Origin: JACOXB01 sp036517755
Lineage (GTDB): Bacteria; Patescibacteriota; Minisyncoccia; UBA6257; Colwellbacteraceae
Direction: 5' to 3'
NCBI GenBank assembly: GCA_036517755.1
Contig: DATDUH010000039.1
Location: 1 to 17,131, forward strand
Length of the DNA: 17,131 nt
The position numbers and the translations under genes are program-made. The notes beneath the pieces are model-generated. The model made no database searches. It saw nothing but the letters and a program-made list of their open reading frames with translations, and was not told the origin of the DNA. Every line of letters begins with the position of its first letter. Position 1 is the first letter of the stretch. Positions 1 through 5,709 of the stretch are shown here, one piece after another.

Positions 1-2
1 AG

Positions 3-92
3 TGCTTCGTGATCAGCGTCAGGGACCAGACCAAAGGGGCGCAGGCCGCGTTCGCCCTCGCCCGGCAAGGGATCGCGAGAAGGAGGCGATAG
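3..92 (+). CDS. C-terminal end of an unidentified protein (partial)
   Basis: A reading frame is open from the window edge for 29 codons and ends in TAG, one base before the ATG of the next gene. The visible tail is moderately basic and ends in a run of four arginines; its third codon positions are strongly G/C, like the next gene and unlike the rest of the window. The tight spacing to a gene with a strong ribosome site suggests a two-gene operon. Another forward frame is also open to 97, so the frame choice is an inference from composition. I do not recognise the family. Confidence 0.35.
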   Translation, partial: CFVISVRDQTKGAQAAFALARQGIARRRR

Positions 93-93
93 G

Positions 94-288
94 ATGAACC
101 GCAAGGATGACTGGGGAGTCGTGCTGCTGGCGGGAGCACTGACCTTGGCCTTCGGCTGGAGCTACTTCCAGCCGTTGCCCAAGTGGATCTCCGCCGTCGT
201 CGCGATCTTCTTCGGCACGTGCACCATCAGTTTTGCCTGGATCCTCTTCCTCGAGCGGAAGAGACCCCGGGTCGAGGTGCAGAGATAG
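94..288 (+). CDS. small two-helix membrane protein of unknown function
   Basis: A 64-residue protein with a short polar N-terminus (MNRKDDWG), two hydrophobic segments at about residues 8-26 and 31-52, and a basic C-terminal tail (ERKRPR), so probably a helical hairpin with both ends in the cytoplasm. The start is well supported: AAGGAGG lies six bases upstream of the ATG, the best Shine-Dalgarno in the window. About 55 of 63 codons end in G or C, far more than in the housekeeping genes, and the local GC is above 60%. It is followed by two hairpins, the second a credible terminator. No family is recognised. Composition and ribosome site suggest a transferred cassette, a distinct gene class of this genome, or an assembly junction. 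Confidence 0.65.
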   Translation: MNRKDDWGVVLLAGALTLAFGWSYFQPLPKWISAVVAIFFGTCTISFAWILFLERKRPRVEVQR

Positions 289-293
289 ATCCC

Positions 294-323
294 GGAGGGC
301 GCTCGGTTCGCCGAGCGCCCTCC
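294..323 (+). repeat. perfect 13-bp hairpin with TTCG loop
   Basis: Bases 294-306 pair without mismatch to 311-323 around a TTCG tetraloop. No T-run follows directly, so by itself it is not a canonical intrinsic terminator. It lies six bases after the stop of the small membrane protein gene and may protect the mRNA 3' end or act with the terminator hairpin at 340-371. Confidence 0.6.
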
Positions 324-339
324 TCGCAGTTCTTTCGAC

Positions 340-371
340 GAGCTCACACAAGTGTGAGCTCTTTCGTTTTT
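340..371 (+). terminator. intrinsic terminator of the small membrane protein unit
   Basis: GAGCTCACA at 340-348 pairs with TGTGAGCTC at 353-361 around a CAAG loop, followed by TTTCGTTTTT. The T-tract is only on the plus strand, so it ends the plus-strand unit at 3-288. The converging mutM operon has no matching tract here. Confidence 0.75.
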
Positions 372-416
372 ATAGCTATAATTTAGGCCATGAGCACGGG
401 CTTCCGAGGTCCGTAC

Positions 417-1301
417 TCAGATCTTTTGACACTTAGGGCAGAAATGGGCTGATCTCCCGCCTACTTTTAGGCGCTTAATTGGCGTGCCGCAACGACGGCA
501 GGGCTTGCCGGTCAAACGATAGGCGAGAATCCCAGGGCCGTACTGGCCTGGCTCGCCAGCGGTATCCCTGAAATCAGCGACTGAAGTCCCTCGAAGTTTA
601 ATCGCTTTAGCTAAAACTTTTTTTGTTGAGAGCCAAACCCTCCGCAGTTCGATTTCAGTTAATTTGTTAGCGGGTTTTAGGGGGTGAACCTTGGCGAGCC
701 ATAAGATATCGTCTGAATAAATATTGCCAATGCCAACCACCACCTCTTGATCCATTAAAACTTGCTTAATCGCTCGCTTCCGACTGGCCACCCTATCTTT
801 AAATTCTTTGAAGACGAATTTTGGATTAAGCGGCTCTGGCCCCAAAAAGGCGATGTCCGGCAGTTTATCAAGTTCGCCCCTTTTTACCAATAAAACCTTG
901 GCGAATCTTCGCAGATCAGAAAGGCCAATCATCCTACCATCATCAAGATATAGAATAAAGCGGATATAATCGTTAACTCTTTCCTCGAGTACCCCTTTTA
1001 TCAGGCTTACGGCCGATGGCTTGCGGCCCCGAACACTAATCCGCCACTTTCCGACAAGGAGATGACCGGTTAACTTCTGGTGAATTAGAAGGACGTAATC
1101 CTGGCTTAAATAGATAAGAATATTCTTGCCCCGCCGCTTAACATCATTAATTTCGAGCCCCTTAATTCTCCTCTTAAAAAGAGCCGGGGTTGGTTTTTTA
1201 ATAATTTTCGCCCAGTCCCACCAGCTTCCCGTAATCGTCCGGCCGCTAATCTTCCGCCTCAAATCCCGGACAACAGTCTCGACCTCAGGTAGTTCAGGCA
1301 C
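417..1301 (-). CDS. mutM: formamidopyrimidine-DNA glycosylase
   Basis: MutM/Fpg removes 8-oxoguanine and ring-opened purines from DNA and nicks the abasic site by beta,delta-elimination. The 294-aa product begins MPELPEVETV, placing the catalytic Pro2 and Glu3 at the mature N-terminus. The conserved RRGK lysine is K59, the H2TH helices run about 175-215 (KQVLMDQ, GIGNIYSDD), and a C-terminal zinc finger has C268, C271, C288 and C291. Length is slightly above the usual ~270; the extra residues are a basic stretch around 85-112. The start is GTG, which the motif fixes. It lies six bases after the histidine kinase stop and is the last gene of the minus-strand operon. No Shine-Dalgarno is seen. 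Confidence 0.97.
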   Translation of the reverse strand: MPELPEVETVVRDLRRKISGRTITGSWWDWAKIIKKPTPALFKRRIKGLEINDVKRRGKNILIYLSQDYVLLIHQKLTGHLLVGKWRISVRGRKPSAVSLIKGVLEERVNDYIRFILYLDDGRMIGLSDLRRFAKVLLVKRGELDKLPDIAFLGPEPLNPKFVFKEFKDRVASRKRAIKQVLMDQEVVVGIGNIYSDDILWLAKVHPLKPANKLTEIELRRVWLSTKKVLAKAIKLRGTSVADFRDTAGEPGQYGPGILAYRLTGKPCRRCGTPIKRLKVGGRSAHFCPKCQKI

Positions 1302-1307
1302 GCTAGT

Positions 1308-2639
1308 TTACTGGCCTTCCATTAAGGAGATTTCTTTAGTAGGAATAAGGCTCGGGTCAGTGGGGAGGGTGAAATAAAAAATGGTGCCCCGACCCAAAAT
1401 TGATTCAGCCCAGATGACGCCACCGTGGCGATTCACGATATTTTTTACGATGTAAAGCCCGAGGCCTGTGCCTTCAGTTTTTAAACCGACTGCATTCTGG
1501 GCTCGGAAAAACTTAGTGAAGAGTTTGTCCATATCCTCGGTTGGGATGCCGACGCCGGTGTCTTTAACGCTGATTTTTAGATAGGGCTTGTCAGGCAAGC
1601 GCTCAATTTTTACCGTCACCGAGCCGCCAGTTACATTATATTTAATCGCGTTATCAATTAAGTTGGAAAGGGCCATGCCGAGCTTATCGGTATCGACAGG
1701 GATTTTCACCGCCGGCTCTGGGCCAGGATCAAAGTAAAGCTTGATCCCATATTCCTTGGCCAGAACCTCGGCGTTTTTGAGGCCTCCGGCGATAAACTCG
1801 ATGATATTAATCTCGGTAAAATTGTAACCAAATCGTCCCTCTTCCATTTTTGAAACATCTAATAGGTCGTTGACGGTTTTTAAGAGACGTCCGGCGGCCA
1901 AGAGGCCACTCTTCGCCATCTCTTTAACCTCTTCGGCCAAATCCTCTTTTTTACTCAAGGTCTCAAAAACCCAGTTAATACCAGTAAGAGGTGTGCGCAG
2001 TTGATGGGCCGCCACGGTAATAAAATCCGATTGGGTTTTAAAAAGTTCGACCTCCCGAGTTCGATCCTGAATCACTTTCACAAATCCCAAAATTTCGCCT
2101 TTGGCGTCCACGATTCTTTCAGTCGAGACCCTTAACTCCCTTTCGGGTTCGGTAAAGGAAAGGTCAACCACCTGAGGATAAACCCCGGGTAGAGAACGCC
2201 GAATAACTGCCGGCGCCAGCGAGGAAAAAATGGTTTGGACGAGAAGTCTTAGACCCCGGTCGCTTGCCCTCTCTGGCCCGATCACCTGGCCTATTACGTC
2301 TTGCTGTTTAACGCCCAGGATTTGCTCGGCCGCGGCATTAAAAACCATAATTTTGAAACTATTATCGTAAGCCACGACCCCGTCAACTAAATTGGCGATG
2401 ATTCTCTCGAGTCTTAAGGAAGCCGTTCGGCTCTCTTCGTTCGACTGGGCTAATTTCAAGCTGCTCCAAAAAATAGTAACCCCCAGAACCAAAAAGGAGG
2501 CGAGGGTAAGGCCGGCCCAAAATAGGGGGAGATAGACAAAATCGACGATGGAAATAAAGAGGGCGAGAATCAGGAAGAACCAAAAAGCCCGGAGCTCCGG
2601 GAGGGCAAGGTAATGACCCAGCTTCGACTTTTTGGACAT
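1308..2639 (-). CDS. PAS-domain sensor histidine kinase, orphan
   Basis: A 443-aa membrane histidine kinase. Two hydrophobic helices at about 19-38 and 40-59 leave almost no loop between them, so there is no extracellular sensor. A PAS domain follows at about 75-190. The HisKA helix carries the phospho-acceptor H212 in AAHQLRTPL, and the HATPase_c domain has the N-box (LSNLIDNAIKYN, ~325-335), the DTGVGIP box (360-366) and the GTGLGL box (390-395). No HAMP domain is evident. The layout resembles PhoR/VicK-type kinases, but no response regulator is present in the window. It sits between an exonuclease and mutM, eight bases after the exonuclease stop. A TATAAT overlaps that stop and ends exactly seven bases before the ATG, so it could have its own leaderless transcript. 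The signal and partner are unknown. Confidence 0.93.
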   Translation of the reverse strand: MSKKSKLGHYLALPELRAFWFFLILALFISIVDFVYLPLFWAGLTLASFLVLGVTIFWSSLKLAQSNEESRTASLRLERIIANLVDGVVAYDNSFKIMVFNAAAEQILGVKQQDVIGQVIGPERASDRGLRLLVQTIFSSLAPAVIRRSLPGVYPQVVDLSFTEPERELRVSTERIVDAKGEILGFVKVIQDRTREVELFKTQSDFITVAAHQLRTPLTGINWVFETLSKKEDLAEEVKEMAKSGLLAAGRLLKTVNDLLDVSKMEEGRFGYNFTEINIIEFIAGGLKNAEVLAKEYGIKLYFDPGPEPAVKIPVDTDKLGMALSNLIDNAIKYNVTGGSVTVKIERLPDKPYLKISVKDTGVGIPTEDMDKLFTKFFRAQNAVGLKTEGTGLGLYIVKNIVNRHGGVIWAESILGRGTIFYFTLPTDPSLIPTKEISLMEGQ

Positions 2640-2647
2640 TAATTTAA

Positions 2648-3529
2648 TTATACGTTTTTCAATAATCGAGTGGCTAAGCTTTCGAAGCCCAGTTTTCGAA
2701 GGTAGTCTGCTATTTTTTCTCTAGGGACTGGCTTAACTTTTAAATCATCGAGGCTAATATCAAGGGGTAGTTCTTTATTAAGGGTGGCTAGTTTCTTTGA
2801 TAGATATGCCTGATCTTCGTGGGCAGTTAACTTTTCCTGCAGCTTGGCATCGGGCAGACCAACCCCTCGGACCTCTTCAAAAAGTTTTTCTAAAGAACCG
2901 AATTCGGCCAGAACCCTGCTCGCCGTTTTCGGCCCAATGCCCGGCACGCCGGGGATATTATCTGAAACATCACCAACTAAACCCTTGAAATCAGCTAAGA
3001 GCGGCGGAGTGAGGCCAAACCGCTCTTTCACCGCCGCCTCATTGTAAATAACAGTCTCGCTGATTCCCTTTTTAATCGTCTCAACCACTACTTTATCGTC
3101 TCGGACGAGTTGCAAAAGGTCAGCGTCGCCAGAAAGAATAATGACGGTTAATCCTTCTTTATCTTTAAAACGCTCGGCTAGGGTGGCCACAATGTCGTCA
3201 GCTTCCCAGCCGGAGTAATCAATAGTCTTAATGCCGAAGGTAGAAAAGACCTCCGGCGCCTGAATAAGCTGTCGAACTAAGGGCGGGGCGGTTGGAGGTC
3301 TTTTGCCTTTGTACTCTTTGTATTCCGTCCCCCGAACCGTTATCTCGTCCCGGTCAAAAGCGGCTGCGGCATACTCTGGCGGCCGCTCCCGCAATACTTT
3401 AATTAAGATACTCGAAAGGCCGTAAAGAGCGCCGGTCGGCGAACCGTCGGTCGAGGTAAACGGCGGCAGGGCATGATAGGCCCGGTGAATTAGGGAATTA
3501 GCGTCGACTAAGAGTAAGGTATCTTTCAT
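2648..3529 (-). CDS. stand-alone 5'-3' exonuclease (PolA N-terminal domain homologue)
   Basis: This 293-aa FEN-type nuclease matches the 5'-3' exonuclease domain of DNA polymerase I, which removes RNA primers and flaps. Metal-binding acids are in place: D9 (LLVDANSLIHRAYHA), D59, E109/D111/D112 (GWEADDIV), D135/D137 (SGDADLLQ) and D187/D190 (GDVSDNIPG). The helix-hairpin-helix GVPGIGPKTA is at about 194-203. A full PolA continues for ~600 more residues; here the frame ends normally at KNV, with no proofreading or polymerase domain and the kinase gene directly behind, so it is a genuine single-domain protein. The start overlaps the end of tsaE by 32 bases, implying translational coupling. It could be annotated polA or exo; whether a separate polymerase exists cannot be seen. 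Confidence 0.94.
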   Translation of the reverse strand: MKDTLLLVDANSLIHRAYHALPPFTSTDGSPTGALYGLSSILIKVLRERPPEYAAAAFDRDEITVRGTEYKEYKGKRPPTAPPLVRQLIQAPEVFSTFGIKTIDYSGWEADDIVATLAERFKDKEGLTVIILSGDADLLQLVRDDKVVVETIKKGISETVIYNEAAVKERFGLTPPLLADFKGLVGDVSDNIPGVPGIGPKTASRVLAEFGSLEKLFEEVRGVGLPDAKLQEKLTAHEDQAYLSKKLATLNKELPLDISLDDLKVKPVPREKIADYLRKLGFESLATRLLKNV

Positions 3530-3983
3530 TTTCTTTTTGGCCGTGCTCGAGATGAAGCCAAATTGTTCCCTGAGGCAGAACGCTCCTCACCCGCTCGGCC
3601 CATTCAACGATGATAATATTTTCAGGGTTTCTGACTGCCTCATTGAGACCGAATTGGTATAGCTCTTTAGGCTCTTCTAGCCGATAAACATCAAGGTGAA
3701 AAACATTTTTGAAGTTTTTGCCACGAGGTAGGCCCGCCTTGACTCGGCGAGGCAGGGGCAATCTTCGCCACAAAAGAAAAGTGGGACTCATCACCTTGCG
3801 TTTCACTCCCAAGGCATGAATAAAAGCGCGGATAAAGGTAGTTTTACCAGTTCCCAACTCACCGGTGAGGCCAATAACAAGCGCTCGCCTTCCGGGCTTG
3901 GTTTTCGACACCTCCTCGGCCAAGGCTCGAGCCAGACGGCGCGTTTGAAGAACCGAACGAGAAAGATATTTTACTTTTTCCAT
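3498..3983 (-). CDS. tsaE: tRNA threonylcarbamoyladenosine biosynthesis ATPase
   Basis: TsaE is the ATPase that cycles the TsaB-TsaD complex during t6A37 formation on ANN-reading tRNAs. The 161-aa product has the Walker A GELGTGKTTF (41-50, K47, T48), the MSPTF switch motif (65-69), the HLDVYRL motif (96-102, D98) and VEWAERV (127-133), all typical. Compared from memory with E. coli TsaE, the stretch between the SPTF and HLDVYRL motifs is about 12 residues longer and rich in Arg, Lys and Pro; the DNA under it is palindromic (see findings). It overlaps the lamin-tail gene upstream by 13 bases and the exonuclease downstream by 32. A weak GAAG precedes the ATG. TsaB and TsaD are not in the window. 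Confidence 0.95.
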   Translation of the reverse strand: MEKVKYLSRSVLQTRRLARALAEEVSKTKPGRRALVIGLTGELGTGKTTFIRAFIHALGVKRKVMSPTFLLWRRLPLPRRVKAGLPRGKNFKNVFHLDVYRLEEPKELYQFGLNEAVRNPENIIIVEWAERVRSVLPQGTIWLHLEHGQKENERYLTLSRR

Positions 3984-4483
3984 CGTTCTTCAGGTTTTGA
4001 AATAGCGGTTTTCAAGAGATAGCCGATGCCGAAACTAAAGGCCGCGGCTAGCGCAAAGGCAACAAGGATTGGACCGAAATCAAAGTTGGTCTGGTTAATC
4101 TGGCCTACTAGATTTTCATCCCCCACGAAGGCGTTGGAATTATTAGAGGTGTTAGAAACGACGGGCGAAAATCGAGAGGCGACCACAATCTCGTCCTCGC
4201 CAACCGCCCCGTAGCTAAATTCGTCAGCTATCTCTCCTTGAGGATTAATTAAAACAAGTTTGTCGCCGTCGTTATTCAAACTGATCCTGGTCAAGCCGTA
4301 GGGCAAGACGAGTTCCTCTTCAGATGAAATCGTCCCCGAAAGACTAAATGTTTTACCACTTGCGTCTTTGAAGCGCCAGCCAGCCAGATTAATTGATGGC
4401 TCGCCGTCGTTAACCAACTTCACCCACTCGCCTTCGGTATCCCGGCCAACTGGGTTTGGCAGAACTTCTTTAAAGAAGAGCAT
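3971..4483 (-). CDS. lamin-tail-domain protein with C-terminal membrane anchor
   Basis: A ~170-aa protein. Residues 1-105 have the lamin tail domain pattern (FKEVLPNPVGRD, GEWVKLVN, INLAGWRFKDASGKTF, DGDKLVLINPQG), a beta-sandwich usually found in exported proteins of bacteria including Patescibacteria. An Asn/Ser linker (~106-135) leads to one transmembrane helix (~137-158) and a basic tail (KPEERWKK). No signal peptide is visible. I start it at the ATG at 4483, which has AGGA five bases upstream; a TTG at 4498 would add only five residues and also gives no signal. The gene overlaps ruvB and tsaE, so it is co-translated with repair and tRNA-modification genes. Its role is unknown, and which side of the membrane the domain faces is an open question. 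Confidence 0.85.
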   Translation of the reverse strand: MLFFKEVLPNPVGRDTEGEWVKLVNDGEPSINLAGWRFKDASGKTFSLSGTISSEEELVLPYGLTRISLNNDGDKLVLINPQGEIADEFSYGAVGEDEIVVASRFSPVVSNTSNNSNAFVGDENLVGQINQTNFDFGPILVAFALAAAFSFGIGYLLKTAISKPEERWKK

Positions 4484-5513
4484 TTTTATCCTGGTCAAGC
4501 TTAAGCCCCAGGTGCTCGATCGCCGCCGGCTCCACCATCCGTCCGGCCGGGGTTCGCCGCAGAAAACCGAGCCGCATCAGGTAGGGCTCATAAACTTCTT
4601 CAATAATGCCCTTATCCTCGTCGAGGGCCGCGGCAATGGTGCTGAGGCCGACCGGACCGCCGGCGAATTTCTGACTAATAGCTGAAAGCAGCAGACGGTC
4701 ATGATTCTCAAGCCCTAAAGAGTCGATCTCTAAGTACTCCAGAGTTTTTTTAGCCACGCCTTCAGTGATCTTGTTCTCGCCATTCACCTGGGCATAGTCT
4801 CTGGCCCGCCGTAATAAGCGATTCGCTGTTCTCGGGGTATAACGCGCGGCGAGGGCGAGGATTTCAACAGCTCTTGGCTCGATCTCGATTCCTAAAATCT
4901 TGGCTGATCGCTTAATAATCGCCTCGATGTCTTGAAGTTCGTAATAATCAATCTTAATCGTGGCTCCAAAACGGGAACGGAGCGGTGCTGATAAAAGATT
5001 AATTCTAGTAGTCGCCGCAACTAGGGTAAAGGGCGGGAGGTCAATCGAGATGGTTCTGGCCCCCGGTCCTTTGCCGATCACAATATGAAGTTTCCGGCTC
5101 TCCATGGCTGAATAGAGCACCTCTTCAATCAACCGATTTAGACGATGGGCCTCATCAATGAAAAGAATCTCGTGGTCATCGAGGTTACTTAAGATGGCGG
5201 CCAGGTCCCCGGCCCGTTCAATGGCCGGTCCGGTGGTCGTTTTAATCGAGGAGGCCATCTCATTGGCGACAAGGCGAGCTAAAGTGGTTTTCCCAAGTCC
5301 GGCTTGGCCGTAAAGTAAAAGGTGGTCAACCGGTTCGCCCCGGTTCCGGGCTGCCTTAATGATAATCTGGAGATTCCTTTTAATTTTCTCTTGGCCAATG
5401 TATTCTTCCCAGCGTTCAGGCCGCAAAAGAACGTCGGTTGCTTGATCTTCTTTAATTTGGGTTTCGGCCTGAATGCCTGATTTAGCCGGTTTTTGCTTTG
5501 TTTTTTCCGCCAT
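4470..5513 (-). CDS. ruvB: Holliday junction branch migration ATPase
   Basis: RuvB is the AAA+ motor that, with RuvA, drives branch migration of Holliday junctions for RuvC cutting. The 347-aa product has the lead-in RPERWEEYIGQ (31-41), Walker A GQAGLGKTT (69-77; GPPGLGKT is more usual), Walker B LFIDEAHRLN (117-126), sensor 1 VAATTR (165-170), the arginine-finger region RSRFG (179-183), and the C-terminal winged helix with EEVYEPYLMRLGFLRRTPAGR. It carries a ~25-residue charged N-terminal extension. It heads the minus-strand chain ruvB, lamin-tail gene, tsaE, exonuclease, kinase, mutM. A TATAAT on the minus strand (5551-5556) would give a ~30-nt leader; no Shine-Dalgarno is seen. RuvC is 2.5 kb away on the other strand; RuvA is absent from the window. 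Confidence 0.97.
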   Translation of the reverse strand: MAEKTKQKPAKSGIQAETQIKEDQATDVLLRPERWEEYIGQEKIKRNLQIIIKAARNRGEPVDHLLLYGQAGLGKTTLARLVANEMASSIKTTTGPAIERAGDLAAILSNLDDHEILFIDEAHRLNRLIEEVLYSAMESRKLHIVIGKGPGARTISIDLPPFTLVAATTRINLLSAPLRSRFGATIKIDYYELQDIEAIIKRSAKILGIEIEPRAVEILALAARYTPRTANRLLRRARDYAQVNGENKITEGVAKKTLEYLEIDSLGLENHDRLLLSAISQKFAGGPVGLSTIAAALDEDKGIIEEVYEPYLMRLGFLRRTPAGRMVEPAAIEHLGLKLDQDKNALL

Positions 5514-5536
5514 TTTATGCTGAGTTTATCGAAGTA

Positions 5537-5565
5537 TTGACAACCCTCTTATTATATGTTAAGAT
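5537..5565 (+). promoter_or_regulatory. strong plus-strand promoter for the intergenic RNA
   Basis: A perfect -35 TTGACA (5537-5542), a 17-nt spacer and TAAGAT (5560-5565) preceded by TGT, an extended -10. Predicted start is about 5572-5574, right at the first base of the closing stem of the RNA. No plus-strand coding gene follows before 7451. On the opposite strand a TATAAT (5551-5556) inside the spacer could serve ruvB. Confidence 0.7.
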
Positions 5566-5571
5566 AGACAT

Positions 5572-5709
5572 TGAGGCTGGAAGCCTGCGGGTAGCCGGAG
5601 AGTCTTTAGTCTTAGGACGGCCTGGTCCCGACTCGGCCGTTCCTCGAGAATCTCCGGACTCGGGTCTAGAAGACTATGCCCCAACTACCCGCAGACTTCC
5701 GGCTTTTTT
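5572..5709 (+). ncRNA. putative ~137-nt structured non-coding RNA, class unknown
   Basis: Between ruvB and pilB, both on the minus strand, a plus-strand promoter is followed by a self-complementary stretch and a T6 run. The closing helix pairs 5576-5583 with 5696-5703 (one G-U) and 5585-5594 with 5685-5694, separated by one C/A mismatch: 18 pairs. Next is CCGGAGA 5595-5601 with TCTCCGG 5651-5657, then a 12x6 internal loop, then 5614-5622 with 5635-5644 (one bulged T) capped by a 12-nt loop. The 3' side has a 27-nt single strand (5658-5684). Within it AAGACTA (5670-5676) is complementary to TAGTCTT (5607-5613) in the internal loop, allowing a 7-bp pseudoknot, or it can form a local GTCT/AGAC hairpin. 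The rod shape with an open middle recalls 6S RNA; I see no SRP or tmRNA signature. Expression is inferred. Confidence 0.6.
5685..5709 (+). terminator. terminator formed by the closing stem of the RNA
   Basis: The 3' arm of the long closing helix (5685-5703) is followed immediately by TTTTTT (5704-5709). The stem starts beside the predicted transcription start, so the terminator uses the whole RNA as its hairpin loop. Its T-run overlaps the stop codon of the minus-strand pilB. The reverse strand has no T-tract after this stem, so it would not stop pilB transcription. Confidence 0.6.

Noticed and set aside
377..382. TATAAT on the plus strand just after the left terminator
   Set aside because: No -35 at a suitable distance and only antisense sequence of mutM downstream; part of a small AT palindrome.
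2648..3529. Frameshifted or truncated full-length polA
   Set aside because: The sequence after the stop is the kinase gene on the same strand with no polymerase remnants, so the short form is genuine.
5572..5709. Identity of the RNA as SRP RNA, tmRNA or RNase P RNA
   Set aside because: The SRP tip motif, a tmRNA tRNA-like end and the RNase P conserved core are not visible, and it is too short for the latter two. A 6S-like role is possible but not shown.
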